Positions 50,961 to 60,091 are shown, numbered from the stretch's first letter. The stretch is 64,000 bases of DNA from Parapedobacter koreensis (GCF_900109365.1 NZ_FNZR01000012.1:1-64000), one strand, 5' to 3'. The notes: generated from the sequence alone by a model not told the origin. Translations and numbers: made by a program.

Positions 50961-53900
50961 TTATTCCACATCTTTCAGCAATTCCTCAATAGCTTTTTCC
51001 AATTGCTGATCCGTGCCTTTGGCAATCACATCCGGCAGGTTTTTCACTTCGAACATGGGTTTCGTTTCATTATTTTCAAGCCATTCACCGGCTTTGTTCT
51101 TCGCGCTGATGGGCACAGCCCCCCAACGAACCCCATCCGGCAATACTTCCCAGCCAGCGAAGCTACACGTACCCGGTACGGGCATGCCCACGGTCTTGCC
51201 GATTTTCAGGTCGGTATACCCGCACGAAAAACAATGCCCATCGCTGTAATTTGCCTCATTGAACATTGCCAGCGTAGGTTTCGTCCACCGGAAAGTAGGC
51301 TCATATCCCACTGAACGATCGGCAGTGGCATAGTCCAGAAATTGTTCGCCGGTGAAGAACATCGCCAAGTCGGCAACCAAATCGCCACCCCCATTAAAAC
51401 GCGTATCGACGATTACCCCTTTGCGATCGGCATATTTGCCCATCATTTCTTCGTAGATATTGCGGTACTGCCCATCGTTCATTCCAGAGATGTGCACGTA
51501 CCCCAACTGGCCGCCGCTCAGGCTATCCACTTCTGCCTGATTCTGTTTTACCCATCGGCGATAGAGCAGTTGGTTTTCCTCGGCCAACGATACCGGCTTA
51601 ACGGTTAGCCGTTGGCGTTTATTGGTAGCCGGATCAATCACCTCAATCAAGGTAAATTTGCCCACCTTACGATTCAAGTAGCGCGCTATATCCCGATTAG
51701 GCATTAGGGTATCCCCATCAATCTGCTCGATGATCATCCCTGCTTTGATGTCCAGGCTGGCCTTATCGAGTGGGCCACCCTTAATGACTTCCGCAATGCG
51801 TATGCCATGTCCACGATGATCATAATCCACGAAAATACCAAGCGAAGCCGTCTCATCCCCATTCTCCATGCTACCGCTGTAACGAGCTCCTGCATGCGAA
51901 ACGTTCAATTCGCCCAACAGTTCGGAGAGCATTTCCGCAAATTCATAGCTATTGCCGATATGGGGAAGATATTCCGCATACTCCCCTTTCAGGCCGTCCC
52001 AATCCGCACCATGCATTTCCGGCGTATAAAACATTTTTTTGGTACGTAGCCATACGTGCTCAAACATATACTGCCGCTCGGCAGCAGCATCGTACAGCAT
52101 CTCGCCTGCCACATTGATTTGTTCGCGTTTGTTATTATCGGGTGTAATTTTGGTAATACGTCCGCCGCTCAGCAAATAGAGATTTTTCATTTCTTTATCC
52201 CACAGGAGGCTTCCCCCGGAGGCATTGAGCGCTATCTCCAGTTTGGTTTCTTTGGTGCGCAAATCCGTGCTCCACAAGTTGGCATCTTTTTCGAAGCGGG
52301 CTAGGTAATAAAGTTTTTCGCCATCTTTTGAAAGTACCGCATCGTTGAGGGACGAAGAATGGATAGTCAGCCTTGATTTTCGGTCATGCAATCCCTCCCA
52401 GTCAATGGCCAGTGGATCCGTGGGTTTAGCCGTCTTGGTGGTATCCTTTGTGTCATCCTTTTTCTCATCGTCTTTTTTGTTGGCTTTTTCCAGTTCCTTC
52501 AACAGGTTGAAATCATCTTTATCAAGGTTAAACCGATCCCAATCCGCTTTTGTGAAAAATAAGGTATATACGTCCATTTGGGTAGAACCACTTGTTGCAT
52601 GGCTTTTCAATCCATCACGGTTGCTAAACCACAGCAACTGCTTGCCACCATTGACCCATTTGGGCGACCGATCGCTATATCCACTCTGTGTGAGGTTTAC
52701 CATTGGGCGTTTCCCCTCAACATCCAGCAGCACGACTTCACTATTTGCCATAGTAGGACGATACATGGCCATCAACCATTTGCTGTCCGGGCTCCAGGTG
52801 AAGTACTGGTCGCCATCCTGCATATGAAACAGTTGCTCCGGCGTCAGCAATGTAAGCGTATCTTTCGTATCCAAATTAAGTACCCTGAGCGTTCTTCTGT
52901 CTTCGATAAAAGCCAGTCGCTTGCCATCCGGCGATAATTCGGGCTGGTAATTGTCATGCACATTGCTCACCAAGGGTGTTTCTTCCAGCAATGTGGATGC
53001 GAAGAAGAACGGTTCTTCGGATCTGGCCTTTTTCGTTTGGAAGATCTGCCACCGGCCATTGCGTTCGCTGGCATAGACCAGTGATTTGCCGTCCGGTGCA
53101 AACTTGATAAACCGCTCCTGCTCAGGCGTATTGGTTACCCGTTTGGTCAGTTTGCCATCCACGGATGAAACAAAAACTTCTCCCCGCGCGATAAAAGCAA
53201 CTTCTTTTCCATCCGGTGAAATATCCATCTCCCGCACGCCACCATTGACCGCGACGTAGCTATCATTATTTGCACGGTCTTGCGTGTATAATGTCACCGC
53301 CACTTTACGTGGCTCCTCCCCTTCCCTGAATGTGTACAATTCGCCATCATACGAAAAGCTCATCAGTCCGTTATCGGCAATTGACAGCGAGCGCACAGGA
53401 TACGTCGAAAGTTGGGTCACCTGCATGTGCTGGGCTGGGTTGCCTATTGATAGCTTATGAACGTTGAACGTACCGCTCTCTTCCGAAAGGTAATAGATAC
53501 TTTCACCATTTGCTGCATATACGGGGTTTCGGTCTTCACCGTAAAACGAAGTGATTTTAGTATGCTTACCGGTAGTGGCATCATAGCTCCAAATATCACG
53601 GGCTATGGCCGATTGGTGGTGTTTGCGCCATTCATTCTCTCCACCCTTTTTATCGTGGTATATCCATGTTTTGCCGTCTTTGCTGACCTGCACATATTCC
53701 GCCGGTGTCGTCAGCAGCAGTTGTATCCGGCCGCCCGCTACCGGTACCGAGTAAAGCTCGGGCTGTGATGCCGTGGGGTACTGGCGGTGACTGGCCAAAT
53801 CCTGCCTGTTGCCACCAAAAAACACCGAAGATCCATCGGCACTGAACGTATAGGGAAACTCGTCGTTAGAATGGTACGTCAGCCGTGTAGCCTCCCCGCC

Positions 53901-54188
53901 TTCGGCGGCCATTACAAACACATCGAAATTGCCATACCTATCCGATGCAAAAGCAATCTGCCGGCCGTCCTTGCTCCATACCGGCATGAAGTCATGGGCA
54001 CTGTGGAAGGTCAGTTGGGTAGCCCTGCCACCCGAAGCGGGCACCCGGTATAAGTCGCCTTTATAAGTAAAAGCAATCGCATTTCCATCCGGTGATATGG
54101 CGGGGTACCGTGCCCACTTGGGCGCTACCTGTGCTTGGACTACGGTAGCAAACAGAATACCCAGTACAAATTGTATCAATTGTTTCAT
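50961..54188 (-). CDS. Tricorn protease homologue (S41 family)
   Basis: About 1075 residues from ATG 54188 (MKQLIQFVLGILFATVVQAQ), with a signal peptide, six-bladed then seven-bladed beta-propellers with WD/PD40 repeats (about 25-620), a tricorn core, PDZ (about 745-850) and a C-terminal S41 peptidase. The catalytic histidine is in NVSHAGARYSG, the nucleophile serine in NEANYSDGH and an acid in EWLENNETKP. It degrades peptides exported or released in the periplasm into small fragments. Acidic/lysine-rich insertion KDDEKKDDTKDTTKT lies near residue 570. Co-transcribed with the aminotransferase. Confidence 0.96.
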   Translation of the reverse strand: MKQLIQFVLGILFATVVQAQVAPKWARYPAISPDGNAIAFTYKGDLYRVPASGGRATQLTFHSAHDFMPVWSKDGRQIAFASDRYGNFDVFVMAAEGGEATRLTYHSNDEFPYTFSADGSSVFFGGNRQDLASHRQYPTASQPELYSVPVAGGRIQLLLTTPAEYVQVSKDGKTWIYHDKKGGENEWRKHHQSAIARDIWSYDATTGKHTKITSFYGEDRNPVYAANGESIYYLSEESGTFNVHKLSIGNPAQHMQVTQLSTYPVRSLSIADNGLMSFSYDGELYTFREGEEPRKVAVTLYTQDRANNDSYVAVNGGVREMDISPDGKEVAFIARGEVFVSSVDGKLTKRVTNTPEQERFIKFAPDGKSLVYASERNGRWQIFQTKKARSEEPFFFASTLLEETPLVSNVHDNYQPELSPDGKRLAFIEDRRTLRVLNLDTKDTLTLLTPEQLFHMQDGDQYFTWSPDSKWLMAMYRPTMANSEVVLLDVEGKRPMVNLTQSGYSDRSPKWVNGGKQLLWFSNRDGLKSHATSGSTQMDVYTLFFTKADWDRFNLDKDDFNLLKELEKANKKDDEKKDDTKDTTKTAKPTDPLAIDWEGLHDRKSRLTIHSSSLNDAVLSKDGEKLYYLARFEKDANLWSTDLRTKETKLEIALNASGGSLLWDKEMKNLYLLSGGRITKITPDNNKREQINVAGEMLYDAAAERQYMFEHVWLRTKKMFYTPEMHGADWDGLKGEYAEYLPHIGNSYEFAEMLSELLGELNVSHAGARYSGSMENGDETASLGIFVDYDHRGHGIRIAEVIKGGPLDKASLDIKAGMIIEQIDGDTLMPNRDIARYLNRKVGKFTLIEVIDPATNKRQRLTVKPVSLAEENQLLYRRWVKQNQAEVDSLSGGQLGYVHISGMNDGQYRNIYEEMMGKYADRKGVIVDTRFNGGGDLVADLAMFFTGEQFLDYATADRSVGYEPTFRWTKPTLAMFNEANYSDGHCFSCGYTDLKIGKTVGMPVPGTCSFAGWEVLPDGVRWGAVPISAKNKAGEWLENNETKPMFEVKNLPDVIAKGTDQQLEKAIEELLKDVE

Positions 54189-54284
54189 AGCTAAAATCAA
54201 GTTGCGCATTAAAAATACGGCTACCAATATAGCGGTTTAAAGTTGAATGGCACAAGGATACGGGCCTGTAGCTGGAAAATTACG

Positions 54285-55595
54285 TCAATTCACCAAAGGC
54301 AGCGACAAGCTGAATGTTGTACCCTTCCCTAGTTCGCTTTCAAAGGCTATGTTGCCATTTTGAGCCACGGTATACTCTTTGCATAAAAACAATCCCAAGC
54401 CTATCCCCCGCTCATTATTCGTTCCATAGGTCGAGCGCGTTCGCAGCGAAAATAGCTCCACCTGCTGCTCTTTCGACATCCCGATGCCATTATCTTCCAC
54501 CAGAATCCGGCAACGCTCCCCGCTTCTAACTACCGAAATACGAATGTATCCACCCGACAATGTAAATTTAATCGCATTATTCAGCAAATTGCGGACAATC
54601 AGTTGCAACATGTCCCGGTCTACCATTGCCTGCAAGGACTGGTCGAGACAAGTTTCCATGGCAATACCTTTTTGGGCAGCATAAATCTTCTGAATATCAA
54701 TGACAGGCATCAGTATTTCACTGACATTATTTTGCACCAGCTCTACATGAAGGCCCCGCAATTGGCTTTGGGACCATACCAACATATTGGAAAGCATTTC
54801 CTGAGTCCCATGCAACGCATTAGCCAGTCCACGTTCTACCTGTTTTCGTTCATCCGCCGCAAGCCGTTCACTGGCTACCAAACGGACATAACTGTGCAAA
54901 GAAGACAACGGGGCTTGCAAATCATGTGAAATAATGGAAAAAAGTTTCAATTTTTCATCATTCAACTGCGCTAATTCAATGGCTTTTTGATCGGATGATT
55001 TCTTTTCTTTGTTATATGCTTCCTTCAGGTAAAACAGGCTAAAAAAGCTTACAACAATGCCCGTAGCATACGTAAATGCAATATCCACAAACAGCGCTTT
55101 GTCATCTACATAAGAAACCTGTACGGAATTGGGTAAGTGATATTCAATGACAAGCAATCCAATTACGACTAATAAACACAATGATACCCACAGCCAATAT
55201 AACGATCTCGGTGAAACAATAATGACGAGTATAAAGACCAGTATAAAGGATAAAAGCGAAGCCCCCCGTATCCCCGCACTGTAGAAGTAGTTGACTGCAA
55301 ATAACAAGATAACCAGTATGGATGACACGACCAAACTGAACATCAATCGCTTCCTGAATCGGGCTGTATAATAAATATAACTCAGGAAGACTGTCAAAAT
55401 GAAAAAAATTACCGCCGTGACCTTCAATCCAGACAAATAATTGAAGGGAATATTGAACACCATAATAAAAATGGCAATCAGGCAAACGGAATTAAACAAT
55501 CGATTTTCCAGGGTCAACGTCGTTTCATCACCAATTAAGAAACTTATACATCGCCTAGTATAAATTTTGATTTTTTGAAAGAGCCCGACGGTCAT
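54285..55595 (-). CDS. Membrane-bound sensor histidine kinase
   Basis: About 436 residues from ATG 55595 (MTVGLFQKIK). The N-terminal 200 residues hold about six or seven membrane segments; there is no periplasmic sensor domain. Then come an H-box FSIISHDLQAPLSSL, an N-box RNLLNNAIKFT, DNGIGMS and the G-box ERGIGLGLFLCKEY, all intact. It autophosphorylates and should pass phosphate to a response regulator, but none is encoded nearby. It is divergent from cydAB by about 200 bases. The start lies four bases after a perfect -7 box. Confidence 0.93.
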   Translation of the reverse strand: MTVGLFQKIKIYTRRCISFLIGDETTLTLENRLFNSVCLIAIFIMVFNIPFNYLSGLKVTAVIFFILTVFLSYIYYTARFRKRLMFSLVVSSILVILLFAVNYFYSAGIRGASLLSFILVFILVIIVSPRSLYWLWVSLCLLVVIGLLVIEYHLPNSVQVSYVDDKALFVDIAFTYATGIVVSFFSLFYLKEAYNKEKKSSDQKAIELAQLNDEKLKLFSIISHDLQAPLSSLHSYVRLVASERLAADERKQVERGLANALHGTQEMLSNMLVWSQSQLRGLHVELVQNNVSEILMPVIDIQKIYAAQKGIAMETCLDQSLQAMVDRDMLQLIVRNLLNNAIKFTLSGGYIRISVVRSGERCRILVEDNGIGMSKEQQVELFSLRTRSTYGTNNERGIGLGLFLCKEYTVAQNGNIAFESELGKGTTFSLSLPLVN

Positions 55596-55599
55596 AGCA

Positions 55600-55607
55600 C
55601 AAAAGTA
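55600..55607 (-). promoter_or_regulatory. -7 promoter box of the histidine kinase gene
   Basis: Minus strand TACTTTTG, four bases before the ATG at 55595. Predicts a leaderless or nearly leaderless transcript. Confidence 0.55.
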
Positions 55608-55793
55608 CATAAAGTACGGAGAAAATTTATTTATTTAATAGATATCCGACCCGTTTAAACAATCAGGGCGCGGCTTAATTTAGAAAGAATACAAATTATT
55701 GCTATGGACTATTAACCTTGTAATTACGGGGACAGGGTGTTTATTAAACTGTTAACTTTAAACACTTTTAAAACAACCCAACTTGTATGTGTC

Positions 55794-57125
55794 ATGGATG
55801 ATTTTATAGCAGCGCGCTCCCAAATGGCCGTATCCCTTGGATTTCATATCATATTTGCGTGCGTTGGTATGGTTATGCCTTTTTTTATGGCGATATCGCA
55901 CCTTATCTACCTGAAGACAGGCAATATGGTCTACAAGGGATTAACCAAGGCGTGGAGTAAGGGAGTGGCCATTCTATTTGCCACAGGAGCGGTATCAGGT
56001 ACGATGCTTTCTTTTGAATTGGGATTGCTGTGGCCTACTTTTATGGAACATGCCGGGCCGATATTCGGCATGCCGTTTTCATTGGAGGGCACCGCTTTTT
56101 TTATCGAAGCCATTGCACTTGGTTTCTTTCTTTATGGTTGGGATCGATTGAAACCTTGGTTTCATTGGATCACCGGGCTCATTGTCGGATTAAGTGGATT
56201 AGCCTCCGGTATATTGGTTGTAGCTGCCAACGCATGGATGAACAGTCCGTCTGGCTTCGATTTCGTCAATGGTGAATACCTCAATATCGATCCCATCCAA
56301 GCCATGTTTAATGCGGCATGGTTTTCACAGGCACTGCACATGACCCTTGCTGCCTTCGCAGCCACTGGGTTTGCGGTTTCAGGTATCCACGCTTTCATGA
56401 TTCTCCAAAAGAAAAATGTGACCTTTCACGCCACCGCTTTCCGCATCACGGCATTATGCGCTTGTATCGCTGCACTCTTGCAGCCGATAAGTGGGGATAT
56501 ATCCGCTAAAGATGTAGCCAAACGCCAACCAGCAAAACTGGCAGCCATGGAAGCCCATTTCGAGACCGAGGCCCATGCTCCTTTTGTCGTCGGCGGCATT
56601 CCTGATGAAGGTGAAAAAACGGTAAAATACGCTATCAAGATACCGAAATTATTGAGTTTTCTTGCCCACGGAGACCCGGAGAAACCGGTCATCGGCTTGA
56701 ATGAGATTCCCCGGAAAGATTGGCCTCCGGTGGTGATCACTCATTACGCCTTCCAGCTTATGATTACTTTGGGCATGTTATTGGCCCTACTGGCCTTTAT
56801 TTATTTAATAGCCTTGATTAAACGCAGGAAATGGCTGGCAAGCCGGTGGTTGCTTCGACTATTCGTAATCGCCACCCCAATGGGATATATCGCCGTAGAA
56901 GCCGGATGGATAGTCACCGAGGTAGGCCGCCAACCCTGGATTATCTATGGCGTGATGCGTACCGCAGATGCTGTCACGCCCATGCCCGGTATTGCTTATT
57001 CATTTTATTTATTTACGGCCGTGTTTGTTTCCCTTTCAGCTATTGTTGTCTTTCTACTCCATCGTCAAATGAAGATGGTCGGCAAACTTTACGATGCAAC
57101 CGATCCCGACTATCAATCCAACTAA
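55794..57125 (+). CDS. cydA: Cytochrome bd-type ubiquinol oxidase subunit I
   Basis: About 443 residues from ATG 55794 (MDDFIAARSQMAV), with nine or so membrane segments. Likely haem ligands are His18 (GFHIIF), His182 (ALHMTLAAF) and Met323 (FQLMITLGM). The quinol-binding loop has QPAKLAAMEAHFETE and GRQPWI. It passes electrons from quinol to oxygen with high affinity. The compact size, without a long Q loop, is that of the CIO-like branch. cydB follows eight bases later. The 198 bases between it and the histidine kinase start contain no recognised operator. Confidence 0.96.
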   Translation: MDDFIAARSQMAVSLGFHIIFACVGMVMPFFMAISHLIYLKTGNMVYKGLTKAWSKGVAILFATGAVSGTMLSFELGLLWPTFMEHAGPIFGMPFSLEGTAFFIEAIALGFFLYGWDRLKPWFHWITGLIVGLSGLASGILVVAANAWMNSPSGFDFVNGEYLNIDPIQAMFNAAWFSQALHMTLAAFAATGFAVSGIHAFMILQKKNVTFHATAFRITALCACIAALLQPISGDISAKDVAKRQPAKLAAMEAHFETEAHAPFVVGGIPDEGEKTVKYAIKIPKLLSFLAHGDPEKPVIGLNEIPRKDWPPVVITHYAFQLMITLGMLLALLAFIYLIALIKRRKWLASRWLLRLFVIATPMGYIAVEAGWIVTEVGRQPWIIYGVMRTADAVTPMPGIAYSFYLFTAVFVSLSAIVVFLLHRQMKMVGKLYDATDPDYQSN

Positions 57126-57133
57126 TCATTGCC

Positions 57134-58144
57134 ATGCTATACGTCGTCATCATATTTCTGTGGGCATCCATCTGTTTGTACCTCTTACTTGGAGGCGCTG
57201 ATTTTGGGGCCGGTATCGTTGAGTTGACTGTTCGCCGCAAACATAATTTACGGGTACGGAGTATTATGTCGCACGCCATCGGCCCAATTTGGGAAGCCAA
57301 TCACATGTGGCTGATCATTGCCATTGTCATCCTATTCGTAGGATTTCCTGAAATTTATACCACGATGTCGATCTATATGCACATTCCACTCGTGGCCATG
57401 TTATTGGGCATCATGGCCAGGGGCACGGCATTTGTTTTCCGCAGCTATGATGCCGTAGCTGATGAGTGGCAGCGTGTATATACGTATATCTATACTTGGT
57501 CAAGTGTGATTACGCCATTTTTCTTAGGCATGATTGCGGCAGCCACCGTAGCCCGTACTATTGATGTAGGAGCCACTGATTTCGTCTCTGCCTATATTGG
57601 CAGTTGGGTGAGTTGGTTCGGTGTAGCGATTGGTTTTTTTACGACGAGCATCTGTGGATACCTTGCGGCAACCTATGCTATCGGGGCCGTTGAAAATGAA
57701 TACGACAGGACATTGATGATTCGCAGTGCCAAACGGTTTATTTACCTCGTGGTTGGGGCGGGTGCCTTGGTCTTTCTATCAGCCACGTATTCAGATATCC
57801 CCTTAATGGATTGGATATTCGGAGCACGCATTGGGCAAGCAGCCATCCTATTGGCCACAATATCCTTAGGACTGACATTCCTTGCATTCAAAAGACGAAA
57901 AGCGGTCGCTGCCCGTGTATTGGCAGGTTTTCAGGTAACCATGATCTTACTGGCAGCAACGTACCAACATTATCCAGAGCTGGTGCTCTTCAAGCATGGT
58001 GGTGGCTTGTCATTGATTGAGCATGCCGACAATGCCAAAACCATTGCGGCCCTTGCGTGGGCGCTGTTATTAGGTAGCCCACTCATCTTACCGTTTTTGT
58101 TTTACCTCATGCGCGTATTTGGCAAACGATCTCCCTACCCATAA
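57134..58144 (+). CDS. cydB: Cytochrome bd-type ubiquinol oxidase subunit II
   Basis: About 336 residues from ATG 57134 (MLYVVIIFLWASI), with eight or nine membrane segments. LGGADFGAGI and GPIWEANHMWLIIAIVILFVG are the family hallmarks. It pairs with CydA in the membrane and stabilises the di-haem site. The frame is open upstream into cydA, but the conserved start is here. A possible 21-codon ORF begins three bases after the stop. Confidence 0.96.
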   Translation: MLYVVIIFLWASICLYLLLGGADFGAGIVELTVRRKHNLRVRSIMSHAIGPIWEANHMWLIIAIVILFVGFPEIYTTMSIYMHIPLVAMLLGIMARGTAFVFRSYDAVADEWQRVYTYIYTWSSVITPFFLGMIAAATVARTIDVGATDFVSAYIGSWVSWFGVAIGFFTTSICGYLAATYAIGAVENEYDRTLMIRSAKRFIYLVVGAGALVFLSATYSDIPLMDWIFGARIGQAAILLATISLGLTFLAFKRRKAVAARVLAGFQVTMILLAATYQHYPELVLFKHGGGLSLIEHADNAKTIAALAWALLLGSPLILPFLFYLMRVFGKRSPYP

Positions 58145-58147
58145 ATT

Positions 58148-58213
58148 ATGACATCCACCAAACGTTTGGCTATTTGCATATTGGGTGAATATTGCGATAT
58201 TTGTATGTTTTAG
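58148..58213 (+). CDS. Candidate micro-ORF downstream of cydB
   Basis: An ATG starting four bases after the end of cydB opens a 21-codon ORF (MTSTKRLAICILGEYCDICM, then F) ending in TAG. The position is where some bacteria encode CydX, a tiny subunit of bd oxidase. The middle is hydrophobic but short, with three cysteines, and lacks the tryptophan-rich CydX pattern, so I do not name it. It may be a chance frame. A 12-base palindrome (CCAAACGTTTGG, 58158-58169) lies within it. Confidence 0.25.
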   Translation: MTSTKRLAICILGEYCDICMF

Positions 58214-58254
58214 GATCAGGAGTCAGAAAGCTGGCAGCTTAATAACTAACAAAA

Positions 58255-58581
58255 ATGGTAACGGTAACAGAAAAAGCAAAACAACGTATCCTTGATATCT
58301 TACGCGAGGAAAGTTACGATAGCACATATTTCGTTCGGGTGGCTGTGGAAAGTGGTGGTTGCTCTGGATTGAGCTACAAGCTCAATTTTGACAATGAAGA
58401 GAAGAAGGGCGACCAATTTTTCGAAGATAAAGGTGTTAAAATCTGCTTGGACATCAAGTCTTACCTCTATTTAGCGGGGACGGAGCTGGACTACACGGAT
58501 GGCCTTACTGGTAAAGGATTTGAATTCCATAACCCCAATGCTTCCCGTACGTGTGCTTGCGGGGAAAGCTTCGCGGTTTAG
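58255..58581 (+). CDS. IscA/HesB-type iron-sulfur assembly protein
   Basis: A 108-residue A-type carrier protein. The three cluster-binding cysteines are Cys36 (GGCSGLSYKLNF), Cys100 and Cys102 (SRTCACGESF). It accepts iron-sulfur clusters from a scaffold and passes them to apo-proteins in the cytoplasm. The length is typical. It follows cydB by 110 bases and is convergent with bshB1, whose end is nine bases away. Confidence 0.95.
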   Translation: MVTVTEKAKQRILDILREESYDSTYFVRVAVESGGCSGLSYKLNFDNEEKKGDQFFEDKGVKICLDIKSYLYLAGTELDYTDGLTGKGFEFHNPNASRTCACGESFAV

Positions 58582-58590
58582 TCACTTCCG

Positions 58591-59325
58591 CTATTTCAGT
58601 GCAAACAAATCATCCACCCCCAATAACCTGCGGCACGTAAAGCCTTCGGCATATTTTGCTCCGATATATTTGCCGTATTCCCTTGCCCTGCCTTCGATAT
58701 ATTCTAAAAAATCCGGTCTCGAAATATAGGTTTCAGGCTCATTTGAGGCGTATGCTTCGTTGTGAAACTGTGATTTAAATGCCTTAATAGCATTTATTTT
58801 GCCTTCCCAGTGGTCACTAACGTCTACCACGATATCGGGTTTGATATAATAGTCCTGAATCAGCTGAAGCACCAGCCTCGGACGATGAGGCACCTGAACG
58901 CTGCCTTCATCAATGGTTTCTATTTTACGCAAGCCAGCAAGGAAAACCGCATCGTTGACTAAGTCCCCCGATCGCCCGTGATCCGGATGCCTGTCATATA
59001 GCGCATTGGAAATGATAATTTCCGGGCGATATTTCCGTATGGATTGAACCACTTGTAGTTGATGTGACTCATCATTACGGAAAAAACCGTCACGCATTCC
59101 CAAGTTTTCCCTCACCGATAGTCCGAGCACCGCTGCAGCATGACGTGCTTCCTCATGGCGTGATTCCGGGGTTCCTCTTGTGCCCAATTCACCGCGTGTC
59201 AAATCAACGATACCCACCTTCTTGCCCATGGCTACATGTTTGAGAATGGTACCACCACAACCTAATTCGGCGTCATCTGGATGTACGGCAATGATTAAAA
59301 TATCCAGCTTGTTGTTTTCTTCCAT
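58591..59325 (-). CDS. bshB1: Bacillithiol biosynthesis deacetylase BshB1
   Basis: A 244-residue PIG-L/LmbE-type zinc deacetylase. The metal motif AVHPDDAELGCGGTI and the later DRHPDHGRSGDLVNDAVF are complete. It removes acetyl from N-acetylglucosaminyl malate, the second step of bacillithiol synthesis. This implies that the organism uses bacillithiol as its main low-molecular-weight thiol. bshA and bshC are not in the window. A -7 box lies about 25 bases upstream. Confidence 0.93.
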   Translation of the reverse strand: MEENNKLDILIIAVHPDDAELGCGGTILKHVAMGKKVGIVDLTRGELGTRGTPESRHEEARHAAAVLGLSVRENLGMRDGFFRNDESHQLQVVQSIRKYRPEIIISNALYDRHPDHGRSGDLVNDAVFLAGLRKIETIDEGSVQVPHRPRLVLQLIQDYYIKPDIVVDVSDHWEGKINAIKAFKSQFHNEAYASNEPETYISRPDFLEYIEGRAREYGKYIGAKYAEGFTCRRLLGVDDLFALK

Positions 59326-59350
59326 GTACGAGTGTTCAACAATTTTGGCG

Positions 59351-59358
59351 CAAAGATA
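59351..59358 (-). promoter_or_regulatory. -7 promoter box of bshB1
   Basis: Minus strand TATCTTTG, a perfect -7 box, in the 47-base gap between the DUF4294 gene and bshB1. No -33 TTG is evident. Confidence 0.5.
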
Positions 59359-59372
59359 ATAAATGTATTGGA

Positions 59373-60002
59373 TCAGAAATAACGGCTGGTTGGTCGTTCT
59401 AAGCTTCGGATGATATTTTCGATTTCGAAATCCTCTTCCGGATGGTAAGTATTTTTGAGGTTATGGCCAAATACCCTTGCGACAGACTGGTAGAAGAAAG
59501 CGGTGAATCCACCCCTTAATTCCTTCACCACCTCATAGCTGGAGCTGCCTGTTTGGCGGTCGATGAGTTTAATCAGAATTTCCCCCTGTGAAATGGTCAA
59601 TTTCTTGACTTCCCTGTTGAACATGTCCTTGATTTCTTTCTCACAGGCTTTTACGAGCCGTTTTTGCTCCCGCTTGCTATTGGTCAAAGCCAAATCACGG
59701 TAAAGTTGCTGGTACCTATTTTGTGCAAATTTGGCGTAGGGCAATACCTTGATCACGTTATAGCGTAGCCGCATGTAGCGGGCCTTATCTTCCGGGCTCC
59801 TAAATACTCGTTTTCGGGTGACTTCTACTTCCGGGATTAGCAGCCAGGGCATCTGCACGCCGTCTACCACGGCCGTAAGCACCATCTGTCCTTCTCGCCG
59901 CTGAGTTTCGTTACGTGACAAAGCAACGGTATCCTGCTGCCCCATCACGTCGCTTGCAAGCACCATAGCACTTAAAAAAAACAACACACGTAGATAACCC
60001 AT
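59373..60002 (-). CDS. DUF4294 domain protein
   Basis: A 209-residue protein with a signal peptide (LRVLFFLSAMVLASDVMGQ) and a DUF4294 domain covering most of the mature part (YMRLRYNVIKVLPYAKFAQNR, MFNREVKKLTISQGEILIKLIDRQ, GGFTAFFYQSVARVFGHNLK). The family is confined to Bacteroidota and its function is unknown; it is exported. It sits upstream of bshB1 on the same strand, 47 bases apart with a separate promoter, so a functional tie is unproven. Confidence 0.85.
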   Translation of the reverse strand: MGYLRVLFFLSAMVLASDVMGQQDTVALSRNETQRREGQMVLTAVVDGVQMPWLLIPEVEVTRKRVFRSPEDKARYMRLRYNVIKVLPYAKFAQNRYQQLYRDLALTNSKREQKRLVKACEKEIKDMFNREVKKLTISQGEILIKLIDRQTGSSSYEVVKELRGGFTAFFYQSVARVFGHNLKNTYHPEEDFEIENIIRSLERPTSRYF

Positions 60003-60022
60003 TTACTTAATATCGATAATTA

Positions 60023-60079
60023 TCCGTATATTTATGAATTAAACGAAAGGACAAACATTTTGTCCAATATCATTACGGA
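60023..60079. promoter_or_regulatory. Nested inverted repeats between the DUF4294 gene and relA/spoT
   Basis: GGACAAA (60049-60055) and TTTGTCC (60059-60065) form a perfect 7-3-7 inverted repeat. Around it, TCCGTA (60023-60028) and TACGGA (60074-60079) form a second pair. They lie in the shared 123-base divergent region, just downstream of the minus-strand promoter box. Possible operator or cruciform; no regulator identified. Confidence 0.35.
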
Positions 60080-60083
60080 CATA

Positions 60084-60091
60084 CAAAGATA
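60084..60091 (-). promoter_or_regulatory. -7 promoter box of the DUF4294 gene
   Basis: Minus strand TATCTTTG, a perfect -7 box about 80 bases before the DUF4294 start. Confidence 0.5.

Noticed and set aside
54189-54284. A separate small gene upstream of the tricorn homologue
   Set aside because: The frame is just an N-terminal extension of the tricorn gene or an unrelated short antisense frame; nothing supports it.
58217-58239. A possible third heptamer tract with AGTC/AGCT units
   Set aside because: Only three units and the spacing slips by one base, so it cannot be told from chance.
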